Assembly (NCBI RefSeq): GCF_026213295.1
Contig: NC_079412.1
Location: forward strand, 8,238,630-8,302,629
Reading direction: 5' to 3'
Origin: Gadus chalcogrammus
Taxonomy: Eukaryota; Chordata; Actinopteri; Gadiformes; Gadidae
Length of the DNA stretch: 64,000 nt
The notes beneath the pieces were generated by a model, which was not told the DNA's origin, searched no databases, and worked only from the letters and a program-made list of their open reading frames with translations. Shown here piece by piece: positions 30,298 through 53,487 of this stretch (position 1 is the first letter of the stretch; each line of letters begins with the position of its first letter). Position numbers and translations under genes: made by a program.

Positions 30298-31293
30298 TGT
30301 ATACAAAAAATCACAAACTTCAATGTAAAGCTTCAACCACTGACTTGTCTTTTAAAGGCTTGCCACTTTGCCGGACTCGATATTTGTCCAGGAACTAGTT
30401 GCTTAAATAAACAGCATGAGTCCAGTTTCTCGTGTATGCCTCACCCAGAACAGAGGAATAGTTTTATTACAGATAACAAAGACTTTGGTTAAAGATTAAA
30501 TGGAAGTGTTCTTTAAAAGGGAACTCGGTCTCCTGGAAGGTAGTGTTGGATTACATCCTGATCTTCTTATCTTGTGAAAAGGGAGGGAACAATTATACAC
30601 CCTGTGTTAAATATTTGTTGTACGTTCAAGGTCTGACAAGGTCATGAACTTATAAAGTATATGACAGAATATGCGGCCGGTTGTTTTCCAGTTAAAGCCT
30701 GAGTGAGCTAAAGAGCCCTGCAGGTTAAAGCAGTGTGAAATGTGCTCCTTGGTTTATGGGAAATGGAGTTAATCTGTCATCCAGCCGAGGACTGGCCTGT
30801 AGTTTATGTGATCGCAATAATTAGAGCATCTTTAGTTTGTCTATAAACAGTTATCCTCAGCCTTGTTCAGTCAAATCACAAGGAAACGCCAACGCGTGAC
30901 CTTTTGGATAGGTCAAAAGTAATAATTCACCCGGGTCATTCATTCAAATTGTTAATGAACGAAAATGACCATGAGTCCTCTCACCTTGGTCATGAAGCGG
31001 TCTGCGTTGGTGTTCTCCTCATCCTTGAAGACCACATCGGGGTTGTAGTTGCACACCAGCTCATTGAAGCGCTCTGAGGTGCGTGTGATCTTGCCCTCCG
31101 CCCGGCCGCTCGCTCCCAGGTTGTTCTCGGAGAAGTTGGGGACCGTCTGCTTGTAGTGCATGGCCGCGAGCTTCCTGTGCCTGGGCCGGGACCCGTAGCG
31201 AGGCCCCGGGCCACATCCCTGGACCAGCCAGGTGCACGCGCACATGGTGAGCAGGCCCAGCCGTGCCGAGTGGGCCCACCAGGACTTCTTCAT
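27419..31293 (-). CDS. dhh: desert hedgehog precursor (dhh)
   Basis: Secreted morphogen precursor, 455 aa, in three exons with the family's usual layout: 30985-31293, 28373-28634 (262 bp, the typical Hedgehog exon-2 size) and 27419-28215. A signal peptide ([16 protein letters not shown] onward) ends at CGPG, so Cys27 is the likely palmitoylated N-terminus. The signalling domain has [17 protein letters not shown] and the zinc ligands in [12 protein letters not shown] and HIHCSVK. Autocleavage is expected at GG|CFPGG (Gly200/Cys201), with cholesterol transfer by the C-terminal Hint domain. LTPHHLVF carries the catalytic Thr/His pair, and [14 protein letters not shown] is near the end. The final WYARLLY motif also occurs in mammalian DHH. 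Identity as dhh rather than shh or ihh rests on the kmt2d-lmbr1l neighbourhood. A long charged insert precedes WYARLLY, which mammalian DHH lacks. Confidence 0.96.
28635..30984. repeat. dhh intron 1: GA-rich and complex (CA)n microsatellites
   Basis: The intron contains a (GA)n tract at about 29521-29590. A compound CA-rich block lies at about 29907-30297, in which a CACTGTATCAGAAAGTTCTC segment recurs at about 30120 and 30196 between CA runs. No exon-like sequence is seen. Confidence 0.85.
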
Positions 31294-33730
31294 CGGGGAG
31301 GGTTCAGGGGCTCAGTGGGGCGCGGTGCCAACGAGGAGGGGGGGACAGGAGCTGGGCCTCATTTGAAAGGGGGTTGAATCTTCATCCGAATCATGGAGAA
31401 AAAAAAAGGAACTTCTGAAATGAAAAGATAATGTTAGGTTTATATTGTGGAAATTTGAAATTAGAAAGAAATGTCAATGTTATATTTGTTATCTTGTTAT
31501 AGCCTAAATATATACCTACTGTAAAATAAAAGTTGCAGTCCAAAGAAAGTAATTCATTGCTGATAACTATATTCTGCTGTTAAAATTGTTTAAAAAGAAA
31601 AAAGTCTCCGCAGCCACCGCAATAATGGAATAATCTCAATATTTCACAGTATAGGTTTAATGCAGTTTTCAATTTACAACATTGCAAGCAGTCTACAAGG
31701 GTCCATTGGAAGTAGGCTACCTGTCTTGACGCAGGTGGATTCAGGTGACTTACCACTTCACTCACTGCGCGCCGAACAGGTCCTTTCTAGAAACTGCGCG
31801 CATTTAGCCCAAATGCCGCCGTGTAAAAAGGTCTACACATTGCCCTGACATAGTCTACTCAAACTATTCATCCTTTTTAAGTTGTGCCTGGCTTAAGACT
31901 TTAAGTTAGACTGTCCTCCGTGGCGTGTCAGTGTCCCTGGCCACCGCGCACCAGCCATTGGACCTTATTAAAGCCTGACCAGCAGCCCTCCCTTCCTCTG
32001 CGCGTTCCCACCGCCACAGCGCACGCCTCCAGCGCCAACGCAACAGCGTCCTCGATCATTAGATTACTTTCATGATTCTTACTTTAATGTAAAAAAAAAC
32101 AACCACCGTAACATTGGCATATGTAATCTCAGTTCTAATATAATATTAATTCGCGAATCAAATGTTTTTGATTGAACACCAAATACACTCCAAGAAGATG
32201 TTGAAAATGAAAGCATGGATATTCTTTATGATGTCACAGGTTTTCGCAAACGTCATCCATACATTCAGAAAAATAGCTCAGTGTGTCTGTCGTGGCTCAT
32301 AGTCCCAGTCTAACGTCTACTGTTAAGGTTCATACACTGTATTATCAGCCTGAGGTAAAGGTGAGGAACAGCGTCAGATCCTATTGTCAGCCTTGACTCT
32401 GTGACATCAGCCAGGCTCTCTTTTGTTTCTCATTCAACTAGGAGATCCAAGGTGACGCAGGTGATCTCTGAACCAAGTGACCCAAAGATGACCTCCAAGC
32501 TGGAAACACCCAGCGACCTTGTATTATTTCCAGCTCAACACAATAGGTGGGAATAGAGGATTCATCAAAATAATTTTATCAAGAGATTATTGTCATGGCG
32601 GGTGACAGAGGATAAAGGAAAGATTGAAAGGTCTCTGACAGCATGTCAAATCATTTATGGGAGTTCGTATTAATTAAAGACTCACCCTTCAAATAAGGGT
32701 GCATTAATGAATCATTAATTATGATAAGTTAATGCAGTAATAAGCATTAAAGAACAGTTAATTAACAGTTTACTAATGGTCTATGAATTATTTGCTTATT
32801 GCGTTAATGTTTAACAGTGGGGTACATGTTAACTAAGGTTTTAATGTATACATTATTCGATATAGGGTAAGGGTTAATCTTTAATCCCTCATCTCACCGA
32901 ACCTACTGCCCATAACCACTAGACTAACCCCTATGCCAATGCTATTTAATAATGCTCATTGCTGCATTACCAAATGTTAATTAATGGTTGATGAATAAAC
33001 CATACAAGTACCCTTAAAGTCCAAGGTTTGTCATTATCATGTGTCAATCCATGAACTCTCATAATATACAGTAGGACGACAGTTTTTTAGATTTAAGGAC
33101 GCCGAAAATATTTCAGGCATGCTTTACAGCTCCACATTTGGAAATGCCAGCCACGTTCTGTTGTTATAAGGCAGTTATGCATAGTTTACATCAAACAATA
33201 AACCAAATATGAAACTTTTAGTAACTACTCCAAAGTTTTTTATTTTTTCATATTCTGCATGTTTATTCTGGACAGGTATGGTATATTTTCCAAGCACAAA
33301 GACCACCTATCTCAAACATCGATTGATAATACCAAGGATCTAAAATACTTAACTAAACTGATCCTTAACACACCCGTACTACACGTTATTTATCCCAGTT
33401 CACATTCTGGATGGCTGAAAGAATGTCCTTGTGCCTAGTGATGTACTTGAAGCAACGTGTTGGCCCTGGAACATCAGCCTTGTAAGGAAGGTTCCAGAAG
33501 ATCCCAGGATGTTGAGGGGAGGGGTGGCGTGGACAGACCTCATCTTCCTGTCTATGATAAACACAGAGGAATGCTTCAGTGGGACCCGAGCACAGATGAA
33601 AGATCGGGACAAACGCAGCGATTGACTCAATCAAAAACAAAAAGAGAAACGAGCTCACATCAACAACGTCATGTTCTGATCCTCCGCCGCGCCGACACGA
33701 GGGGAGCGGAAGGAAGCATACATCTGTGGG
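31294..33730. other. upstream region of dhh
   Basis: No coding sequence recognised. The 5' end of dhh (UTR and promoter) should lie in the first few hundred bases upstream of 31293, but I could not place the start site. About 32660-33000 is AT-rich with repeated TTAATGATTAAT-like words resembling a decayed transposon. Confidence 0.45.
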
Positions 33731-33736
33731 CTGGAG

Positions 33737-34492
33737 ATGGAACTGCAATCATTATTATTAGTTTTCTTTTGGTATCCCCATTCCGGCTCCCCCCCCCCCC
33801 CCCCCCTTCCCCCCGGCTGTTCCCTGCCCTCACTCCCCCACTCACTTCAGGATGGGAGTATATAGCCGAGTGAATGGCCCAGTTTCCTGCTACAACCAAA
33901 GCAGAGAAAAACGAGATCTTTCCTGCCTGGGTTAGTCTACCCTTTGCTTTGTCCGTCCAGCTGCCCCATCGGGCCTGTGGCTGTGTGAGGCCAGCACCCG
34001 GCCTCAGGGTCAGAATCCTGCCATCCATCCCATTACAGCTGCCGTCCATCTCTATCTCTCTCTTGCTCTCTCTCTCTCCGACTCTCAAGCTCTCCTGGAA
34101 CACCACCTCAGAGGGCGTTCAAAACGATGACCACGAGAAGTACGAGGGTGTGGGCCTTTTGCATTGGAAAAGACGAGGCCTTGTCTCCTGAAGAAAGTGG
34201 AGTGGGTTATCATGGAGCAGTGGCCCATCACGCTCAGACAATGCTCGCTTCTTGACCTATGCAAGTGTTTGTCTTGGCCTTTTAGCTGAATCGACACTCT
34301 GCATCGCTGACTTCCTCGTATGGAGGCCATTGGAAAAGGGTAGGTTGGTGAGTCAGGGACCTGACTGCCCCCCCCCTAACACACACACACCCACCCATCT
34401 TCCACCAGACAGGCGACCGGGGGGGGGGGGGGGAGAGCCGGAATGGGGATACCAAAAGGAAACTAATAATAATGATTGCAGTTCCATCTGAC
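33737..34492. mobile_element. inverted-repeat-bounded element (arms about 65 bp)
   Basis: Left arm 33737-33800 and right arm 34428-34492 are near-exact inverted copies. Each reads inward AGATGGAACTGCAATC, then TTATTATTAGTTT, TTTTGGTATCCCCATTCC and GGCTC, ending in a homopolymer C run (33789-33806 and complement 34419-34432). The roughly 620 bases between arms have no transposase-like frame. I see no clear target-site duplication outside the arms. It could be a non-autonomous DNA transposon or a fold-back rearrangement. Confidence 0.65.
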
Positions 34493-35901
34493 TCCACTGT
34501 CCGTCGACCAGCTATCAGAACAGGAATATACTGGTGTGCCAAGCACTGACACACACAACACCACATTTAACCAAATACACACACCACACTGAAACACACA
34601 CACACACACACAGAACCACACACGCAGGTGGACCCACGTGGGATCGTGTACCGGTCTGTCGAGGCGCTTCGGCCCAATGGAGCCCTCTGGGCTAACAGTA
34701 GCACAGTTAACTCTACACAATGTGCATCAACATGAGCATTGGAAGGACTGACCTTTAAGAACAGAGTGGCCAGGCCAAGGACCAAGGAGGGGGACGGGGG
34801 GGGGCTGTAGTGGGGTGGACAATAGACTAAAACAGGGTGGAACTTCCTGTCCCCATGCAAGCAGGTCAGAGGTCAGCAAGGGTATATATACTTTTTTTTT
34901 TTTATAGTATATATATATATATATATATATAGTAGATATGTATATCTTAACCTTTATCTAAAAATAAATATAGATCATATGTATTCCCTGTCTGAAAGGT
35001 ACGGAGGGGTGCTGCTCCTCGTGGTCAATAGGTTGGGATAAGCCGTCAGCCTGGGGATGGATGCAGTGGTGGGCCCACTGATGGTGGTGGAAGGTGCTGT
35101 GGTCCACATGAAGGCCATGCGCCAGCAAAGCGTGTGAAACAAGTGTGCTGTGCGGGTGCACCGGTGTGCGCGCAGGGCGCGGTGAGTGCACGCAGGGCGG
35201 GGGGAGAGTGGACTGGGCCGACCGTTATCAGTTGATTAGCCAGCAAGTCGCGCCTTTTTCCTGTGATCGCCCTGCGTGTTGGTGAGCGCCCGACCAACGA
35301 TAGCTCCTAATGCACTTTGGCACGCACTTCAAACAGTGGACTGTGTGGACAGCTAATCGGCATCTTCCCCGCCGCTTCATTCACGTGTTTTCACAATAGA
35401 GATAGTGTATCACATCCCATTGCAGACAGCCGCCTTACCACTGACAGGTCTGACTCCTCTCTCACACAGCTATTACTTCTGAAAGGTCTAATAACTCCCT
35501 AAACCGCCAAGATGTCTATGGCCATATATATGTTACAGTATGTCACTAGATGATACGGTTGAGGCAGACATACTGACCCTCTGCTTTGGAGCAATAATAA
35601 GGGGGGACCTCATTTGGAATTCAAATATTGTCACTTTTTGGATTGGAAATGACTTCTGAAAGCCATTCAGTTAGGTCGGCCTCTTGCGACTAGTATGATG
35701 GGAACGAGAACAAACAGCAGATACCCCTTTCCATGAGGAATTGTGAACTGCAGCTTGCTACTGTGTGGTTAGACACATTTAGTGCCAAAGTATCACAAAT
35801 GAAAATGAATAGACTTCAAAAGGTCCCTTTCAAACATTTGCTAATGTAATGAATATATTTTTCTTCCCAGACACATTAGCTCAGTGGGTACAATTAAAGT
35901 G

Positions 35902-35949
<48 letters not shown>

Positions 35950-36370
35950 CTCAAAGGGAAACCAGTCTTTAGATCCATCTAATGTTCAAAGGATGTCAAG
36001 TTGCACTCCTTAAGAGGAAGAGCGACACAAAACAAAAGGCCCAATTAAAACGTGGTACATGAAGGGCCTTAATCAGGAGACTTCTCATTCCCTCTGCACA
36101 ACTAAATAAATGGGCCCAGGAAACAAACAATAGGCGAGGAAGACGGATAGAAGAAAGGAGTGTGTGGGGGGGGGGGGTGATGGAGAGAAAGCGGCGAGCG
36201 TCGCCCTCTCCTTTATTTATTTTCTATCTGGCCGCTGCATCCGTGTGCAGAGCGTGGGCCGTGGATGTAGTGGCGTGGCGACCGGCCCGCTGACAGACCG
36301 GCCAAACACCGCTTTGTTCAGCCGCTGATTAGACACACGGCAGCACATGGGCGGAGAGACACGGGGCCGC
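34493..36370. other. dhh-lmbr1l intergenic DNA with short simple repeats
   Basis: No genes recognised. It includes short CA runs (34596-34612 and 35905-35947), an (AT)n tract (34909-34931) and a G run (36167-36177). Confidence 0.6.
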
Positions 36371-36379
36371 ACGCAGCAC

Positions 36380-37487
36380 ACCGCCACAAACACACAGCTG
36401 GAATACAGGGACCGCCACAAACACACAACTGGAATACAGGGACCGCCACAAACACACAACTACAATAAACGGACCGCCACAAACACACAACTAGAATACA
36501 GGGACCACCACAAACACACAACTAGAATACAGGGACCACCACAAACACACAACTAGGATAAAGGGACCGCCACAAACACACAACTAGAATACAGGGACCA
36601 CCACAAACACACAACTACAATACACGGACCGCCACAAACACACAACTGGAATACAGGGACCACCACAAACACACAACTGGAATACAGGGACCGCCACAAA
36701 CACAACTAGAATAAAGGGACCTCCACAAACACACAACTGGAATACAGGGACCGCCACAAACACACAACTGGAATACAGGGACCGCCACAAACACACAACT
36801 GGAATACACGGACGCCACAAACACACAACTGGAATACACGGACCGCCACAAACACACAACTAGAATACAGGGAACACCACAAACACACAACTAGGATAAA
36901 GGGACCGCCACAAACACACAACTAGGATAAAGGGACCGCCACAAACACACAACTAGAATACAGGGACCACCACAAACACACAACTAGAATACAGGGACCA
37001 CCACAAACACACAACTAGGATAAAGGGACCGCCACAAACACACAACTAGAATACAGGGACCACCACAAACACACAACTAGAATACAGGGACCACAAACAC
37101 ACAACTACAATACACGGACCGCCACAAACACAACTGGAATACAGGGACCGCCACAAACACACAACTGGAATACAGGGACCGCCACAAACACAACTAGAAT
37201 AAAGGGACCTCCACAAACACACAACTGAAATACAGGGACCGCCACAAACACACAACTAGAATACAGGGACCACCACAAACACACAACTAGAATACAGGGA
37301 CCACCACAAACACACAACTGGAATACAGGGACCGCCACAAACACACAACTAGGATGAAGGGACCGCCACAAACACACAACTAGAATACAGGGACCACCAC
37401 AAACACACAACTAGAATACAGGGACCACCACAAACACACAACTAGGATAAAGGGACCGCCACAAACACACAACTAGGATAAAGGGAC
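36380..37487. repeat. 31-bp minisatellite, about 36 copies
   Basis: Head-to-tail units of 31 bp built on GACCGCCACAAACACACAAC followed by a variable TGGAATACAGG, TAGAATACAGG, TAGGATAAAGG or TACAATACACGG end. Some units are 28-30 bp through small deletions. Because 31 is not a multiple of 3, all frames are open with a 31-residue period on the minus strand; these frames are not genes. A marked variant (ACAAACACAACTAGAATAAA) recurs at about 36695 and 37182, suggesting a higher-order block of about 487 bp. Confidence 0.95.
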
Positions 37488-39010
37488 ATGGTGGTGTGAT
37501 AATGGGTACATTAACACAATGGGCCACGGAGGTTTAACGCAATACAAAGTTTGTTATAAAACAATCATACATTTTTTTGTAGAATCCTTTATCTAACAAA
37601 TACATGCATCAATTTGTATACAAAACATTTATTAGCATTTTGGCTCAATAAACAACATTGTGTCAGATAATTCAGTTGAGATCAATCTGAAATATCAGAG
37701 CATTTTACAACAATAAAAAAAACAGCTTGGCCATCTTTGAGAACAGCTCTAAAGACATTTTGTAAATGGTTCAGCCGTACATTATTGTTTTCTTACACCT
37801 GTGAAACGTGATTGCCTAAGACGCAATATGCAGAAGTGACAATTATCATCACAAATAGCCCTAAATGAACACACGTTCCCACAAAGTAGAACCAGATAAA
37901 TCTTATTGAATGAAAGCTCAAAACAGCGCTCCACGTAATTACTGGCCGGGGAGCGAACTGCCAGATGATCATGTATTGAGAGCGCAAAAGGATTTGAATA
38001 TATGAGCGGCTGCCCCCTGCTGGTTACCAACCTCACTGATAATCTCCTGCTGATACAGCAAAGTAGCAAATAGTAGCCTACACAGTGACATGGAATCACG
38101 AAGAATACATCGCTTTAAAATTAAAAAAAAAAGGAAACAGAAAAAAAAGAAAAAAAAGGGATATGGAATGATTGAATCGATCTCATGTCACATTTGCTTT
38201 AAACAAATACAAAAGGATCCTACACATCCACTGAAAGTCCCTGTAAAACTAATCCTAGAAGAGTTACTCCCATTAGAAGATAAGAACTAAACAATTTCTT
38301 AAGCTAAAGTGTAAAAACTCCCTAGTATAAAATATTGCACTTAGTTTTTTTCCACGTTTAAGTTTCACAGTTTGATTGGTCTAATGGTCCAGAGTCCCTC
38401 TGCATTATGAAACCCATGCAGGAAAGGAATAAAAATACTCTGACGTGTAAATCTTACAGGTCAAAAGTGTAAAGCCATTTTTGTTAGTGCATGTGTTTCA
38501 TACGGAATCACAGAGACTTAAATACTCAGAATAATGCATAGACTCACAATAAGTGATCATCACAGTAAATGCTCGTTGCGCATTAGTGCGGCCTTGTCCG
38601 GTGCCTTCCCGTGGTCCCCCAATTTTAACATGATGCCCAAATCCTCATAAAGCAGAAGGTGAAGACGGCATTGCTTCACCAGATGGCCCCATGCAGAGGC
38701 TCCTCCTCTCATTAGCACAACACCATGGCAGTACTGCAAAGTAGATCAACCTCCTGAAATAGTGGTGACACTTAAGAGGGGGAAGCATGAGGAGGAGAGT
38801 GGAACCTAAGGACTTAAGAGCAGGAAGAGGAAATGTGTTCTGAGAGAAAACAAAATATATTCCAAAATAACATTGCTGGCTTTATTCATGTGTCCATAGA
38901 CGTGCCCAGCCAAAGGGATTGTGTTTCTATAAGGCCTGTGAGGGGAGGGGAGTAGGAATGCTTGCTGTGGTCATGTTTAAATGACGCCAAGAATGGGAAA
39001 ACGGCCTTGA
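37488..39010. other. intergenic DNA downstream of lmbr1l
   Basis: No coding sequence recognised. An A-rich stretch lies at 38120-38158. The region may contain extended lmbr1l 3' UTR. Confidence 0.5.
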
Positions 39011-39016
39011 TCCCTT

Positions 39017-39022
39017 TTTATT
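39017..39022 (-). terminator. lmbr1l: candidate lmbr1l polyadenylation signal
   Basis: AATAAA on the minus strand, about 285 bases past the stop codon. A second AATAAA lies at 38881-38886. Confidence 0.45.
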
Positions 39023-39304
39023 TCATGGACAGTGAATGTCCGAGCTGTTAGCCATTAGCCAACGCTAGCATCTCATCAACGTTGATTCCACCTTTGAAGA
39101 AAAGGATCTCTGGGCAGAACTCCCATTGGTCATTCTGCAAGCCCCGAAAACCCCTCCAGCTGCCTAGAACAGAGAGGGCTAAGACTGCAACCTGACGGAG
39201 GGGGGGACCCGAGGACCAATCCCATGGCAGACTGAACTCAAGTCCCGGCCAGCGCCAGTGGTCCAGTGCGGGTCCCAGTGGACGACGTGGTGGGGAGCCC
39301 CGAC

Positions 39305-50425
<11,121 letters not shown>

Positions 50426-51726
50426 TCTCCGGAACCATTCCAGATCCTCCTGCTGGGAGCACTGGGACTGAGCATTAACGTAAGGCCGATGTAAGGAGCA
50501 TCTCCTGGGGAAAGTGATGGATGCGCTGGTTTTGTTGGCCTACATTTTCAACGTAGGGCCAGGAGTTGATGCTGGCTCACTACATGCATTTGAAGAATAG
50601 TGCAAACCGAGGAGGGTTGAGGAAGGGGTGGTCCGATAGAAGGGCAACCAGCCACGGTACAACCCCGTTCGAGGGCGTTCTTCTCTCCCGACGGAACGCC
50701 TGCTACGTGATGCTCACAACGGGACTTTCAGTGACATTGGTAGGGCAGCGAGAGAGAGGGCGGGACTTTCAGTGACATGGATTTGGCAGCGAGAGGGAGG
50801 GCGGGACTTTCAGTTACATGGGTTCAGCGGCGAGAGAGAGGGCTGGGGGGGCCTCTGATGATCGTAGAGGAATGTATGTTTCCGTTTTGTTTCGGATAAT
50901 GCTGTAGGAATATTGTCAAATCCCACGTTTATTATCATGTTGTTATTTGTGGCATGTCCTTTTTTCTCGTTCCTGGGACAAAGTTCTCATTTGCAGCAGG
51001 ACACCGGAAGTTGTGGGGCGGCAGACCGGAATATCGAGGACATGCAGGATCCTCTCTCTCAGGAATGAGGGTATGAATAAAATACAATTGCTGCTGTCAC
51101 ATATGCAGTGGCCAGCATTGCAATTAATATGAATGATTCCTCAAACAGTCAGTGGTTTAATATAAAACAATTGACCGCCTTTGTCTACAGTGTACGCATG
51201 AAAAGCCAATCCCTTGGCACTACCCATGTAATGATGATCCACTGGTCAGTTCTATGAGTACAGTTTTTCAATGTGTAATCATAATCCAAAGTCCAAGGCA
51301 ACGTTGAGACCGATCCCTTAAACTACGAGGGTAAAGGGGATTATCTGCGGTAAGGCACTATATTTAAATCATAATTGAAGTTTCCTTGCTTGCTATAGTA
51401 GTTAGTCGACTATATTGTATTTCTTATAAACATACGATTATTACTATCTTGACTTGTATTTTAAAAAACAAAACACGATAGCCCTTAATGTTAATGTTTA
51501 ATCTCTGTTTAAACGTTCAATGCTTCAGACTCTATATTTTAACAGGTACATTCCTTAGATTATTTTAAGACTTCATGTGGCCAAATCAGAATCTAAATAT
51601 AACTAAAATACTTGAATAATATCTACCTCCCAGTTTTAATACTATTTCTGCTTGTTCAGGTCCGACTGTTTAGGATGAGTCAACTGTCCAGCATTGTGCA
51701 CCATCTGATTCACTGAGGGCCCCAGC
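50426..51726. promoter_or_regulatory. divergent promoter region shared by lmbr1l (-) and dnajc22 (+)
   Basis: The two start codons lie 1.3 kb apart in head-to-head arrangement. The half next to lmbr1l contains a triple 41-bp repeat (listed separately). No TATA box could be assigned with confidence, and the transcription starts are not resolved. Confidence 0.55.
50720..50843. repeat. three tandem 41-bp units carrying GGGACTTTCAG
   Basis: Copies begin at 50721, 50762 and 50803. Each has GGGACTTTCAGTKACAT followed by a GGCAGCGAGAGRGAGGGC-like end. GGGACTTTCA differs by one base from the classical kappaB sequence, and the unit border GGGCGGGAC resembles an Sp1 GC box. The array lies about 300 bp upstream of the lmbr1l start codon. 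Confidence 0.85.
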
Positions 51727-53206
51727 ATGGGCAAAAGGTTGACAGTAGCGTACGCTTTATGGGCCGCAGGTGGCCCACTAGGCCTGCACCATATATATCT
51801 AGGTCGAGACAGCCATGCTCTGCTGTGGATGCTCACATTTGGAGGGTTTGGCATCGGCTGGGCCCGAGAGTTCATACGCATCCCTGCGTACGTGAACGAG
51901 GCCAACCAAGAGACAGCGGGAGTGAAGATCCGAAGGCAGCGAGACGCCGCCGCGCCTCCCCCTATAGGCCTCACCAGGCTTGCTGGGCAGGTGTGTGTGG
52001 GCATTTACTTTGGAACGGTATCCCTCATAGGGCTCAGCTCCATGAGTTTCTTCTACCTGATTGTACTGCCCCTTTCTGTTGGCGCGGGGGTGTACTTGGT
52101 GGCTGACGTTGGCCAGCAGACTTCAGACATCCAGAAGACCATGACTGCCTGCCTCATCACCTCCCCTATATTCTATGGCAGCACCTTGTCACCCCTGCCC
52201 ATTAGTCTGGTGGCCAGTGTCACTGCAGCACAGCATCGCAGATTCAAATCTCCAAGACCGGCCAGGAGCACGCATGGACTAGGTAGGAAAATATGCATGT
52301 TCATATGGAATGACATGTTCCCGAAGCACATAAACTAGGATGACCTGCATGTTTATATGGACAAACATGTTCAGAAAGCATACGTAGACTAGGTAGCACA
52401 ATCTGCATGTTCGTATAGACTGGCATGTTATGAAAGCGCACATTGACTAGGTTGGACAATCATAAGACAATTGTATAACATGTAATACATAAAGACTGAC
52501 ATGTTCAGAAACTTGATAGCAATACATTTTCACAAAAAAAACGCATCATTTAAATGAAAAGTAGGAATCCAATAAATACTGGTTAGTTCATTCGTTTTTT
52601 TCCTTATTTCCCCTGGTTTGCCCTCCAGGTCCCCGCCTGTATAAGCTGGGGATGGCCTGGCTCGCCTTCTCTGCTCCACTGGGCTATTGTATCTTCCACA
52701 ACACTACAGCCACTGTTTATTACATCTCTGACTGTCTGGCAGAGCTGCTGAATTTCTTCTGGTTCTTCCCTTGGCTGCGTGGTTTTGTCGAGTACATGCT
52801 ACTGATCCCCTATAGGATCTTATGTGCTATAACAGGAGGGGGGTACACAGAAGAGGCCTGGAAGAAGGTTCTGGAAATACTTCTCAGAGAATACACCGAG
52901 AGAGAAATAGATGCATTACATGTAAGTCCTTGTGCGGGGATGAATTGCATAAAATATATTTAAAAATAGTTTAAAACATTTAATCCTATATTTAAAAAGG
53001 TAACTGATGAGCTGTCTATTGTGTATGTCCAGGTACTGTCTCTGAAAGCAGATGCCTCTGTTGAAGAGATCGCTCACGCATACAGGGAGCTGGCCAAGAC
53101 CTGGCACCCGGACCACAACCCCAGCAAGGAGGCAGAAGCTATGTTCATAAAGATCCATGACGCCTATGAGGTTCTTCGCCAACACAAACCAAACCGATTC
53201 AAATAG
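51727..53206 (+). CDS. dnajc22: DnaJ homolog subfamily C member 22 (membrane J-protein)
   Basis: Multi-pass membrane protein with a C-terminal J domain; orthologue of Drosophila Wurst, which is linked to clathrin-mediated endocytosis. Three exons (51727-52282, 52629-52921, 53033-53206) join in phase to 340 aa (mammalian 341). Residues about 1-55 form a TM2-type start (MGKRLTVAYALWAAGGPLGL, then HHIYLGRDSHALLWM). Several hydrophobic segments follow, including VGIYFGTVSLIGLSSM and SPIFYGS. The J domain is at residues about 284-340 and has the essential HPD tripeptide in WHPDHNPSKE, needed to stimulate Hsp70. The start ATG gives the length and N-terminus expected for the family. Divergent from lmbr1l. 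Confidence 0.97.
52275..52450 (+). repeat. tandem repeat in dnajc22 intron 1 that copies the exon-1 donor site
   Basis: About three units of 54-58 bp start in the last bases of exon 1 and run into the intron. The GACTAG|GTAGG donor context at 52278-52287 is echoed at about 52334 (AACTAGGATG), 52388 (GACTAGGTAG) and 52446 (GACTAGGTTG), each followed by a TGCATGTT-YRTAT-like stretch. Frame and family length support use of the first donor. Confidence 0.75.
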
Positions 53207-53420
53207 ATGGTACCTTCTCTGTGGAGGAAATGCCTCGGTTTCAAGTGTTCAGCTATGATTAAGACACACGGAGTACATACTTTTGACGGGAATTTAACAC
53301 CATCTTGTGGCAGTATACATATACTACAATGAATCCCAATATCAGATTATTCAAAGACAATACACCTGTGAACCAAAACGCCTGGCAGAAAAGTAGCATC
53401 CTGTAAATATTTCTTATGCA

Positions 53421-53426
53421 AATAAA
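53421..53426 (+). terminator. dnajc22: dnajc22 polyadenylation signal
   Basis: AATAAA 215 bases after the dnajc22 stop codon, the only good match in the short 3' region. A C run follows at 53469-53487. Confidence 0.7.
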
Positions 53427-53487
53427 TAAGAACAGTCAATGATTGCAATCGTGTTTGTCTTGTTTGAACCCCCCCCCCCCCCCCCCA

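Noticed and set aside
33386..34106. Overlapping open frames near the large inverted repeat, considered as a transposase
   Set aside because: No catalytic motif or family resemblance; partly translation of a poly-C run and of TCTC-rich sequence.
36217..37410. Cys/Val-rich minus-strand open frames with repeats such as MCVCGGPCIPVVCLWR
   Set aside because: They are translations of the 31-bp minisatellite in shifting frames (31-residue period); no start context, splice sites or homology.
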